This document shows positions 1 to 6,190 of a stretch of 10,405 nt of DNA, in pieces. Every line of letters starts with the position of its first letter. Position 1 is the stretch's first letter. This DNA comes from an uncultured Ruminococcus sp. GTDB taxonomy: Bacteria > Bacillota > Clostridia > Oscillospirales > Acutalibacteraceae. Location of the stretch: contig CADCOZ010000137.1 in NCBI GenBank assembly GCA_902803125.1, positions 1 to 10,405 of the forward strand, read 5' to 3'. The position numbers and the translations under genes are program-made. A model generated the notes under the pieces. That model made no database searches. It was not told the DNA's origin and worked only from the letters and a program-made list of their open reading frames with translations.

Positions 1-105
1 GAAAAGGGGAGCGCGGGTGTCCGGTGGACACCTTGGCCGCAAGGCCAAAGCGCCCTGACCGAGCCGACAGGCGAGACTCCCCCAAGTTGCTGTCCCTGAG
101 ATAGG
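1..105. repeat. Right end of a dispersed, hairpin-rich intergenic repeat (copy 1, cut by the window start)
   Basis: Bases 7-77 match 5566-5636 with a single mismatch (G16 versus T5575), so this is a repeat and not unique spacer. Bases 78-105 match, as reverse complement and 25 of 28, the segment 5285-5312. In the other copy this piece sits at the opposite end and inverted, as terminal inverted repeats of a MITE-like element would. The 71-base core folds on paper into GTGTCC-GGT-GGACAC and TTGGCC-GCAA-GGCCAA hairpins enclosed by GCGC/GCGC, then CCTG...CAGG. No coding signal is seen on either strand. Mobility is an inference; the left part of this copy lies outside the window. Confidence 0.8.
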
Positions 106-107
106 GC

Positions 108-136
108 TTGTAATTTGTAAAACATTTTGATATAAT
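108..136 (+). promoter_or_regulatory. Sigma-A-type promoter of the cmk operon
   Basis: TTGTAA (108-113) and TATAAT (131-136) are separated by exactly 17 bases. The -10 box is a perfect consensus and the -35 box matches 4 of 6. Transcription would start near 143, leaving a leader of about 27 bases with GGAGG at 158-162 before the cmk ATG. The -35 box begins 3 bases past the end of the upstream repeat. The start site is inferred, not measured. Confidence 0.7.
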
Positions 137-169
137 AATGGTATATTATGCTCGGATGGAGGTAAACTT

Positions 170-835
170 ATGATAGCAGTTGCTATTGACGGACCGGCCG
201 GAGCCGGTAAAAGTACCATTGCCCAGCAAGCCGCAAAAGAGCTTGGTTTTATCTATGTCGATACGGGAGCCATTTATCGTGCGGCGGCTTTGGCGTGTAT
301 CGAGAGCCGAACATCTATTGAAGATGTGGCGGCGGTGGAAGCACTTCTGCCGGAGCTTGATATCCGCATTGTTTTTCTGAATAATGAACAGCATATTCTG
401 CTCAACGGAAAAGATGTTTCTGAAGCCATTCGCACAGAAAACGTATCTATGGCGGCCTCCAGAGTGTCGGCCATTCCTGCTGTCCGTAAGTTTTTGCTGA
501 AATTACAGCGGGACTTTGCCCAAAATTCTGATGTGATTATGGACGGGCGGGATATCGGCACCGTTGTACTGCCGAATGCACAGGTAAAAATTTTCCTGAC
601 GGCTTCTCCGGAAATCCGTGCCAAAAGACGTGTTTTGCAGTTGGAAGAAAAAGGCGAACCCGCAGATTTCGACAAAATTTTGTATGATATCGTTCAGCGT
701 GACTTCAACGACACCAACCGCAAAACTGCTCCCCTGAAGGCGGCAGAAAATGCCATCATAGTGGACACTTCAGAGATGACATTAACAGAAGCCGTCCGCA
801 CAGTGGTGGATATCATAAAGGAGCAGGGTCTATGA
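170..835 (+). CDS. cmk: Cytidylate (CMP/dCMP) kinase
   Basis: This enzyme transfers the ATP gamma-phosphate to CMP or dCMP in the cytosol, making CDP/dCDP for nucleic acid and phospholipid precursor synthesis. The 221-residue length is normal for bacterial Cmk. The P-loop GPAGAGKST is at residues 8-16. The nucleotide-binding YVDTGAIYRA block is at 29-38, DGRDIGT at 125-131, and the lid/C-terminal RDFNDTNR at 177-184. The start is fixed by GGAGG at 158-162, seven bases before the ATG. It is the first gene of the operon, and its TGA overlaps the next ATG (ATGA at 832-835), which suggests translational coupling to the acyltransferase. The neighbourhood cmk-plsC-ispH-rpsA is typical of Clostridia. 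I see nothing odd in the protein. Confidence 0.97.
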   Translation: MIAVAIDGPAGAGKSTIAQQAAKELGFIYVDTGAIYRAAALACIESRTSIEDVAAVEALLPELDIRIVFLNNEQHILLNGKDVSEAIRTENVSMAASRVSAIPAVRKFLLKLQRDFAQNSDVIMDGRDIGTVVLPNAQVKIFLTASPEIRAKRRVLQLEEKGEPADFDKILYDIVQRDFNDTNRKTAPLKAAENAIIVDTSEMTLTEAVRTVVDIIKEQGL

Positions 836-1449
836 AAAGAAGAAGCCTCGTGTTTGTTATCGGAAGAATTCTGGCCATTCCGCTGTACAAACTGCTGTTT
901 CATTACAAAGTGAAGGGAAAGAAAAATCTGCCGAAAACAGGTGCTTATATCGTTTGTTCCAATCACTTGTCCAACTATGACCCGATTTTGGTGTCTATGA
1001 CACAGAAGCGTCAGATTTACTATATGGCCAAGAAGGAACTGTTCGAAAATAAATTTGCTGCCGCCATGATCAGTGAATTGGGAGCCTTTCCGGTCGATAG
1101 AGGTTCCGGTGACGGGGAAGCGCTCCGCATGGCTGAAGAAGTGGTACAGGACGGCCGTCTGCTGGGTATTTTCATTGAGGGAACCCGCTCCAAAACCGGC
1201 GAATTTCTGCGTCCGAAATCCGGGGCCGCTATGGTTGCTTTCCAAACACAAACACCGGTCATTCCCGTTTGCATCACCCCCAAAAACAAGACCATCAAGC
1301 TGTTTCAGCGGGTGACTATCTCTTGGGGAAAACCGCTGTCGATTGAGGAATTAGGACTGCAAACCGGCACTCCCGCCACCTTCCGTAATGCCAGCCGCCG
1401 TATCATGGACGAAATCAAGCAGCTCAGGGAGAGCGATTTGACATCTTAA
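832..1449 (+). CDS. plsC: PlsC-type 1-acyl-sn-glycerol-3-phosphate acyltransferase
   Basis: The family acylates lysophosphatidic acid at position 2 to give phosphatidic acid, at the inner face of the membrane. The protein has 205 residues. Motif I, NHLSNYD (HX4D), is at residues 44-50 with catalytic His45 and Asp50. Motif II, FPVDRGSGD, is at 86-94. Motif III, EGTRSKTG, is at 116-123, and motif IV-like VIPV is at 143-146. All expected catalytic and glycerol-phosphate-binding residues are present. The hydrophobic N-terminal stretch (about residues 7-23) could associate with the membrane. The start overlaps the cmk stop, with AAAGGAG just upstream. Exact acceptor specificity is inferred from the family; a lysophospholipid acyltransferase with another acceptor is possible. 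Confidence 0.92.
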   Translation: MKRRSLVFVIGRILAIPLYKLLFHYKVKGKKNLPKTGAYIVCSNHLSNYDPILVSMTQKRQIYYMAKKELFENKFAAAMISELGAFPVDRGSGDGEALRMAEEVVQDGRLLGIFIEGTRSKTGEFLRPKSGAAMVAFQTQTPVIPVCITPKNKTIKLFQRVTISWGKPLSIEELGLQTGTPATFRNASRRIMDEIKQLRESDLTS

Positions 1450-1457
1450 TCTATCGT

Positions 1458-2036
1458 TTGCTTCGCTTTTTAGCGGTTATCTTTATACGTCCGTTCTGTC
1501 ATATCCGCACCATTGGAAAAGAACATTGTCCGGCGGGCGCATTCCTCTTATGTGCCAACCATATCAGCTATTTTGACCCCGTTTGTTTGGGGCTGACAGT
1601 AAAAAGGCCGATTCGCTTCATGGCAAAATCCGAACTGTTTACACGGCACGGATTGTTTGTCAAAGTTTTTTTCCAACTGTGCGGGGTCTTTCCCGTTCAG
1701 CGCAGCCGTGCCGATAAAACCGCCGTGGACACCGCTTCTCAACTGCTGCAAAACGGCAAAATCGTGGGTATCTTTCCGCAGGGCGGCATTGTCAAAAAGG
1801 ACTCGCCTATCCGCACCAAGGCGGGTGCCGCTTTGCTGGCCGTTAAAATGCAGGTGCCGATTTGGCCGGTGGTGATAGATACCCAAAAACGTATCGGCCC
1901 GTTTACCCGCATGACCGTGCGGTTCGGTCAGCCGCTGATACCGGACAAAGATGATTCCCTGCGGTCAGCCAGAAATTTGAACCAATGTCTGCAAACAGCT
2001 TTGCAGACACTCCGGGAGGAAGGTCATGGAAATTAA
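1458..2036 (+). CDS. Second, divergent PlsC-family acyltransferase with uncertain start
   Basis: This is a tandem paralogue of the preceding gene, 192 residues if read from TTG at 1458. Motif I, NHISYFD, gives His35 and Asp40, so the catalytic HX4D is intact. Motif II reads FPVQRSR at residues 78-84. Motif III reads FPQGGIVKK at about 106-114, not the usual PEGTRS, so the conserved Glu and Arg are missing. Substrate preference may therefore differ from that of the first copy. The start is unclear. The only usual start codon near the front is TTG 1458, which lacks a well-placed Shine-Dalgarno site. The frame is open upstream through ATC codons at 1443 and 1449, and the latter overlaps the previous stop as TAATC where TAATG would be expected. 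The end overlaps ispH by 11 bases. Acyltransferase membership is firm; exact function is not. Confidence 0.85.
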   Translation: MLRFLAVIFIRPFCHIRTIGKEHCPAGAFLLCANHISYFDPVCLGLTVKRPIRFMAKSELFTRHGLFVKVFFQLCGVFPVQRSRADKTAVDTASQLLQNGKIVGIFPQGGIVKKDSPIRTKAGAALLAVKMQVPIWPVVIDTQKRIGPFTRMTVRFGQPLIPDKDDSLRSARNLNQCLQTALQTLREEGHGN

Positions 2037-4041
2037 AGTAGCGGCTTCGGCCGGCTTTTGTTTTGGTGTCAGCCGAGCCGTAGCATTAGTAGAACAGTTA
2101 GTGGCAGAAGGCCAAAAGGTCTGTACACTGGGAGCCATCATTCATAATCCGCAGAAGGTGCAGGAGCTGGAAGAAAAAGGGGTGCGAATCGCCGCATCAC
2201 CGGAAGAAGTGGAAAAAGACGAAGTGCTGGTAGTGCGTTCCCACGGTGTGCCGACTTCTGTGTTTGAGCATATTGAACAGCTGGGGCTTACCTATCGGGA
2301 CGCTACCTGTCCTTTTGTGCAGAAAATCCACCGCATCGTAGCGGAGCATTCCCGTGCCGGCGAAACCATTTTAATTGCCGGCGATAAGAACCACCCGGAG
2401 GTACAGGGGATTATCGGTCACTGTGTTTCCGAATGTTACACGTTTCAGAATGAGGAAGAATTGACAGCATTATGCCGAAATATTCTTTCAAAGAATAATA
2501 AACCGGTGTGTGTGGTGGTTCAGACGACATTTAATAAAAATGTATGGAAAAAATCTTTAAAAATATTGCAAAAACTATGTACAAATGCGAAAATATTTGA
2601 TACAATATGTAATGCAACGTCCGATAGGCAATCAGAAGCGGCGATTCTTGCGTCGGAATCGGATTTAATGCTCGTAATAGGCGGCAGACACAGCTCCAAC
2701 ACCAATAAGCTGTTCCAGATTTGTCGGGAAAAATGCCCGAAAACATATCTGATTGAAACAGCAGAGGAGTTACCGGCTGAGGCTGCTGCACAAGCCCATC
2801 GGATTGGCATTACAGCCGGTGCCTCAACACCGGCCAGCATAATAAAGGAGGTACTTGTTACCATGACAGAGGAAATCAAAAATACAACAGAAAGCGAAGC
2901 TGAGGAGAGTTTCAAGACGCTCTACGAAGAGTCAGTCAAGGAAGATTATAATACAGATGGCAGAGTAGTCGGTGTCGTTGTAGGTATCACTCCCACTGAG
3001 GTTTATGTGGATGTCGGCAGAAAACAGCAGGGTATTGTTCCGATTGACCAGCTTTCGGCAGACCCCAACGCAAAGGTTGAAGATCTGGTACATATCGGTG
3101 ATCAGCTGGATCTGAAAATCATGAAAACCAACGACCAGGAAGGCACTATCCTCCTCTCTAAGAAACTTCTTGACGCACAGAAGGGCTGGGACGAGATTGT
3201 AAAGGCAGAAGAAGATAAGAGCATCATGACCGGCGTGGTCAGCGAAATCGTCAAGGGCGGCCTTGTTGTCATGTGCAACGGCGTGAGAGTCTTTATTCCC
3301 GCTTCTCATGCCACAGCCACCAGAGGCGAATCTTTGGATAACCTGCTCAAGCAGGAAGTACGCTTCCGCATTATTGAAACCACCAGACAGAGAAGACGTG
3401 CTGTCGGTTCCATCCGCAGTGTACTGGCTGAGGAACGCAAGGCCAGAGCAGAAGCCTTCTGGGCTGATGCGGAAGTCGGCAAAAAGTATATCGGCACCGT
3501 GAAGTCCCTGACCTCCTATGGTGCATTCGTTGATATCGGCGGCATTGACGGTATGGTTCATATCTCTGAACTGTCTTGGGGCAGAATTAAGCACCCGTCT
3601 GAGGTTGTGAATGTTGGTGATACCGTTGAAGTATACATCAAGGCTCTCGACCCCGAAAAGGGCAAGATTTCTCTCGGCTACAAAAAGACAGAAGACAATC
3701 CTTGGGAAATCCTGAAGAATCAGTATCCTGTCGGCACAGTTTGCGAAGTAGAAATTGTTGGCATGACACCGTTTGGTGCTTTTGCCCGCATTCTGCCCGG
3801 TATTGACGGTCTGATCCATATTTCTCAGATTTCCAGCGAAAGAGTGGAAAAGCCGCAGGATGTGCTGTCCATCGGTCAGAAAGTTACCGTGAAGATCACC
3901 GGTATTGACTTTGAAGCAAAACGTATCAGTCTTTCCATGAGAGCAGCATTGGATGACGCTCCCGCTGCTGAAACAGAGGAAGCCGCTGAAAACGAGGAAA
4001 CTGCTGAAGAACCTGCCGCAGAAGAAGGAACCGAAGAATAA
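2026..4041 (+). CDS. ispH: Fused IspH (HMBPP reductase) and ribosomal protein S1
   Basis: Residues 1-280 are IspH/LytB, the 4Fe-4S enzyme that reduces HMBPP to IPP and DMAPP in the last MEP-pathway step. Cluster ligands are Cys12, Cys95 and Cys195. His40, His73, His123, Glu125 (HPEV) and SSN at 223-225 match substrate-binding positions. Residues about 312-638 carry four S1 RNA-binding repeats (roughly 312-380, 400-460, 486-553 and 570-638), with repeats 3 and 4 the most canonical (GAFVDIGGIDGMVHISE). An Ala/Glu-rich acidic tail spans 641-671. The fusion is a known arrangement in Clostridia. GGGAGG at 2014-2019 sets the start. A strong internal ribosome site at the junction could also give free S1 from Met280. 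It is the last gene of the cmk operon, before a terminator. Confidence 0.96.
   Translation: MEIKVAASAGFCFGVSRAVALVEQLVAEGQKVCTLGAIIHNPQKVQELEEKGVRIAASPEEVEKDEVLVVRSHGVPTSVFEHIEQLGLTYRDATCPFVQKIHRIVAEHSRAGETILIAGDKNHPEVQGIIGHCVSECYTFQNEEELTALCRNILSKNNKPVCVVVQTTFNKNVWKKSLKILQKLCTNAKIFDTICNATSDRQSEAAILASESDLMLVIGGRHSSNTNKLFQICREKCPKTYLIETAEELPAEAAAQAHRIGITAGASTPASIIKEVLVTMTEEIKNTTESEAEESFKTLYEESVKEDYNTDGRVVGVVVGITPTEVYVDVGRKQQGIVPIDQLSADPNAKVEDLVHIGDQLDLKIMKTNDQEGTILLSKKLLDAQKGWDEIVKAEEDKSIMTGVVSEIVKGGLVVMCNGVRVFIPASHATATRGESLDNLLKQEVRFRIIETTRQRRRAVGSIRSVLAEERKARAEAFWADAEVGKKYIGTVKSLTSYGAFVDIGGIDGMVHISELSWGRIKHPSEVVNVGDTVEVYIKALDPEKGKISLGYKKTEDNPWEILKNQYPVGTVCEVEIVGMTPFGAFARILPGIDGLIHISQISSERVEKPQDVLSIGQKVTVKITGIDFEAKRISLSMRAALDDAPAAETEEAAENEETAEEPAAEEGTEE
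2844..2865 (+). promoter_or_regulatory. Internal Shine-Dalgarno and in-frame ATG at the ispH/rpsA junction
   Basis: AAAGGAGGT at 2844-2852 lies 10 bases before an in-frame ATG at 2863 (Met280 of the fusion), exactly where IspH ends and the S1 section begins. It is as strong as the ribosome sites of real genes in this window. Initiation here would give a 392-residue S1 protein. The same bases encode Ile-Lys-Glu-Val, a plausible IspH C-terminal helix, so the match could partly be coincidence. Confidence 0.5.
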
Positions 4042-4065
4042 TCGGGACAATGATTGTATCCTGAC

Positions 4066-4104
4066 CGTTAAGGCATCTCGCAGGAGGTGCCTTAACGTAT
4101 TTTT
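4066..4104 (+). terminator. Intrinsic terminator after the ispH-rpsA fusion
   Basis: CGTTAAGGCATCTC (4066-4079) pairs with GAGGTGCCTTAACG (4084-4097), giving a 14-bp stem with one T-G wobble and a GCAG loop. The run TATTTTT (4098-4104) follows at once. This is a textbook Rho-independent terminator. It ends only 23 bases before the next gene, so that gene needs read-through or a promoter inside rpsA. Confidence 0.9.
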
Positions 4105-4127
4105 AGAGAAAAAAGAGGTGTTTGGTG

Positions 4128-4679
4128 ATGTATGAGGAATGGACGAAGCTGGCCAAACAGGCCACAGAAGAAATCATTACCGCCGCCCGACTGAAAGCCG
4201 GCAGTATTTTTGTGGTGGGCTGTTCTTCCAGCACGGTTACAGGGCAATCTTATGGTACCGCCTCCAGCATGGCTATTGCCCAAGCACTGTTTGACGGCAT
4301 TTATCCAACCTTACAGCAGAACGGCATTTTTTTGGCGGCACAGTGCTGTGAGCATCTGAATCGAGCCATTGTGATTGAAAAGGAAACCGCCGACCGCCAT
4401 CGGCTGGAAATCGTCAATGTGGTGCCGCAGCCGAAGGCCGGCGGGTCTTTTGCCACTATCACTTATCGAACCATGCGGGAACCCGTGATAGTGGAACATA
4501 TTCGTGCAGAGGCCGGCATGGATATCGGCGGTGTTTTGATTGGTATGCATCTGAAAGAGGTTGCCGTTCCCCTGCGGCTCAGTGTCCGCACCATTGGTGA
4601 CGCTGTCATTACTGCCGCCCGCACTCGTCCGAAATGCATTGGCGGCGAAAGAGCCTGTTATAACGACTCGCTCCAATAA
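4128..4679 (+). CDS. ywlG: DUF436 / UPF0340 family protein (YwlG-like, TIGR01440)
   Basis: This is a conserved Firmicutes protein of unknown biochemical function, 183 residues, the usual size. Recognisable family blocks are the opening MYEEW, GCSSSTVTG at residues 31-39, QCCEHLNRA at 72-80, VVPQPKAGGSFA at 98-109 and EAGMDIGGVLIGMHL at 128-142. I chose ATG 4128 because GAGGTG at 4115-4120 sits 7 bases upstream and family members begin with this sequence. In-frame TTG 4122 and GTG 4125 are less well placed. The gene follows a strong terminator with almost no room for its own promoter, so its transcription source is unclear. No signal peptide or membrane segment is seen. Several Cys residues (32, 73, 74, 170, 177) could matter, but their role is not known. 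Confidence 0.9.
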   Translation: MYEEWTKLAKQATEEIITAARLKAGSIFVVGCSSSTVTGQSYGTASSMAIAQALFDGIYPTLQQNGIFLAAQCCEHLNRAIVIEKETADRHRLEIVNVVPQPKAGGSFATITYRTMREPVIVEHIRAEAGMDIGGVLIGMHLKEVAVPLRLSVRTIGDAVITAARTRPKCIGGERACYNDSLQ

Positions 4680-4705
4680 AACAAAATCTTTAGAGGGAGG
4701 TTCTT

Positions 4706-5284
4706 ATGGGATACAAAGAAGAATTTATCGAAATTTATAACACGCAGATTCATCGTGACGGTTCCGCCGAATTGTTGGAATGGCTGCAAAAAACCGACTT
4801 CTTTACGGCACCGGCCAGCACAAAATTTCATTGTGCCTGTACCGAAGGGCTGGTCATGCATAGTCTGAGCGTTTATCACACGCTGATGGAAAAGCATTTT
4901 GAAGAAGGCAAGGACAGTCCGGAGAGTTTTGCCATTTGTGCCTTACTGCACGACTTATGTAAAGCCCAGTTCTATAAGGTTTCGACCCGTAATGTCAAGA
5001 ATGACGAAACGGGTCAGTGGGAAAAGAAGCCGTTTTATGCGGTGGAAGATATGTTTCCCTATGGACACGGCGAAAAATCCGTCTTTTTGATTGAACGCTT
5101 TATGCGGCTGAAAACCTCTGAAGCGATAGCCATTCGCTGGCACATGGGCGGCTTTGATGATTCTGCCCGCAGCGGCGGTTTTTCGCTCAGTTTAGCATTT
5201 GAAAAATATCCGCTGGCCGTTAAACTGCACCTGGCTGATTTGGAATCTACCTATCTGCGAGAAAAGAACACATCCCAAACATAA
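4706..5284 (+). CDS. HD-domain phosphohydrolase
   Basis: This is a soluble protein of 192 residues with the metal-binding pattern of the HD superfamily: His52 (GLVMHSLSV), His82-Asp83 (LLHDLCK), then His121, His146 and a late Asp178 (HLADLE). HD proteins hydrolyse phosphate esters, often of nucleotides or nucleic acid, using divalent metals. The exact substrate cannot be read from sequence. GGGAGG at 4695-4700, five bases before the ATG, supports the start. It lies 26 bases after the DUF436 gene with no terminator between, so the two probably share a transcript. Its TAA is followed with no gap by the repeat at 5285. There is no GGDEF, RelA or response-regulator domain, so a (p)ppGpp or cyclic-di-GMP role is not supported. 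Confidence 0.88.
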   Translation: MGYKEEFIEIYNTQIHRDGSAELLEWLQKTDFFTAPASTKFHCACTEGLVMHSLSVYHTLMEKHFEEGKDSPESFAICALLHDLCKAQFYKVSTRNVKNDETGQWEKKPFYAVEDMFPYGHGEKSVFLIERFMRLKTSEAIAIRWHMGGFDDSARSGGFSLSLAFEKYPLAVKLHLADLESTYLREKNTSQT

Positions 5285-5312
5285 CCTATCTCAGGGGCAG
5301 TCACTTGGGGGA
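5285..5312. repeat. Inverted copy of the repeat end seen at 78-105
   Basis: This 28-base segment is the reverse complement of 78-105 at 25 of 28 positions. It begins at the first base after the HD-gene stop codon and opens a gene-free stretch (5285-5682) made of the features listed next. It may be the left terminal inverted repeat of a non-autonomous element whose right end is missing or altered here. Confidence 0.75.
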
Positions 5313-5347
5313 AACCTTTTTCTGGCGAAAAAAAAGGTTTCCCCCAA
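5305..5347. repeat. Perfect 17-bp inverted repeat (long hairpin)
   Basis: TTGGGGGAAACCTTTTT (5305-5321) is perfectly complementary to 5331-5347, around a 9-base loop. It overlaps the repeat end at 5285-5312. No T-run follows the stem on either strand, so it is not a standard terminator. It would still form a very stable RNA structure downstream of the HD gene. Confidence 0.8.
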
Positions 5348-5392
5348 ACCCCTTTCCAAAATTCGCTGACTTGACCTTATCCAACATTAAAC

Positions 5393-5434
5393 AGACCGCA
5401 CACTCTGCCCCACAGGGCAAAATGTGCGGTCTTT
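5393..5434 (+). terminator. Probable intrinsic terminator for the DUF436-HD transcript
   Basis: AGACCGCACA (5393-5402) pairs perfectly with TGTGCGGTCT (5423-5432), with a nested GCCC-CACA-GGGC hairpin in the loop. The following CTTTCGTCT is only moderately T-rich, so termination strength is uncertain. It is the best terminator candidate after the HD gene, about 110 bases downstream of its stop. Confidence 0.6.
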
Positions 5435-5506
5435 CGTCTATTCCGGATTGTTTAACACCCTGCCGGAGACCAGCCAAGTTACACTCCCATCAACACAAAA
5501 GTTTTT

Positions 5507-5529
5507 CGCAAGCTTTTCAAAGGCTTGCG
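5507..5529. repeat. Short inverted repeat in the intergenic mosaic
   Basis: CGCAAGC (5507-5513) pairs with GCTTGCG (5523-5529), and the T-rich/A-rich loop can extend the pairing. It is followed by another imperfect hairpin, CCAAGGG TAAAG CCCCTGG, at about 5534-5552. Neither has a T-run. They look like further modules of the same structured repeat region. Confidence 0.5.
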
Positions 5530-5565
5530 GGATCCAAGGGTAAAGCCCCTGGTGGGAGGTTTGAA

Positions 5566-5636
5566 GGGAGCGCGTGTGTCCGGTGGACACCTTGGCCGCA
5601 AGGCCAAAGCGCCCTGACCGAGCCGACAGGCGAGAC
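5566..5636. repeat. 71-base core of the dispersed repeat (copy 2)
   Basis: This matches 7-77 at 70 of 71 positions, same orientation. Here the core is followed by a different sequence (from 5637) than in copy 1, and the repeat end sits about 250 bases upstream and inverted. The two copies are therefore mosaics, not simple duplicates. It contains tandem GTGTCC-GGT-GGACAC and TTGGCC-GCAA-GGCCAA hairpins. The long reading frames across it on both strands are not credible genes. Confidence 0.85.
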
Positions 5637-5682
5637 CCAAAGCCCTCCAACACTAAGGGGCGGTATGGGAAGGGACGGCATA

Positions 5683-6177
5683 TTATGTAATGATAACGGG
5701 GCCGTATTGGTTGTCAGGGTATTCGATGGCGGTGATGCGGCCGGTTGATTCGTCAATGTCAATCAGCGTGTATTCATCATTGAAGCCGATGGAACCGGGA
5801 TTGCAAATCAGCATACGGCTGTCGGCAGTCGTCAGTTGACGGTGGGTATGACCGAACAGTACAATGTCCGCCTGTTCGCTGTGTCCGAGGGCGGTTAAAT
5901 GATCTAATCCGCCTTTGACCATCTGGGCATGACCGTGTGTCATCAGGATCTTCTTGCCGGCCAGCGTTACGGTCATCAGCATCGGATGATCACAGCACCA
6001 GTCACAATTGCCACGCACGGCATAGCACGTTTTGTCCTGAAAACGCAGACGCAGATTCTCAAAATCGGCATGACCATCTCCGCAAAAAAAGATGTGCGTT
6101 GCCTCTTTGTGCCGGCGAACCGCATGGAACATCGGTGTTTCATTCCCGTGAGCATCCGAAAAAACTAACAGCTTCAT
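5683..6177 (-). CDS. YfcE/MJ0936-family metallophosphoesterase
   Basis: This is a calcineurin-like phosphodiesterase of 164 residues, the size of the single-domain YfcE/MJ0936 family. These cytosolic enzymes cleave phosphodiesters with a two-metal centre; the natural substrate is generally unknown. Metal-site motifs are all present: Asp8 and His10 (SDAHGN), Asp34 (CGDGHAD), Asn57 (RGNCD), His81 and His83 (THGH), and His110 and His112 (GHTH), plus NPGS at 126-129. AAGGAGG on the - strand (6183-6189), five bases before the ATG, fixes the start. It diverges from the small-gene cluster across only 42 bases. Its 3' end runs into the repeat mosaic; I see no terminator of its own close by. Confidence 0.92.
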   Translation of the reverse strand: MKLLVFSDAHGNETPMFHAVRRHKEATHIFFCGDGHADFENLRLRFQDKTCYAVRGNCDWCCDHPMLMTVTLAGKKILMTHGHAQMVKGGLDHLTALGHSEQADIVLFGHTHRQLTTADSRMLICNPGSIGFNDEYTLIDIDESTGRITAIEYPDNQYGPVIIT

Positions 6178-6190
6178 ATTTTCCTCCTTG

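Noticed and set aside
1..105. CRISPR array or tRNA-like gene in the GC-rich hairpin region
   Set aside because: There is one core copy per site with no regularly spaced repeats and spacers. The hairpins do not make a tRNA cloverleaf and there is no T-loop consensus.
694..1251. 185-residue - strand frame opposite cmk/plsC
   Set aside because: It is antisense to two clear genes with intact motifs and shows no recognisable protein features.
2932..4050. 372-residue - strand frame opposite the S1 section
   Set aside because: It is antisense to strongly conserved S1 repeats and has no ribosome site; it looks like a codon-bias shadow.
5305..5347. The 17-bp hairpin as a Rho-independent terminator
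   Set aside because: The stem is excellent but no T-run follows it on either strand; the stem at 5393-5434 is a better candidate.
5305..5748. 147-residue + strand reading frame across the repeat mosaic, and 71- and 81-residue - strand frames over the same bases
   Set aside because: They lie over hairpins and the dispersed repeat, have no ribosome site, low-complexity composition and no recognisable domain. The + frame also runs into the 3' end of the phosphodiesterase gene on the other strand.
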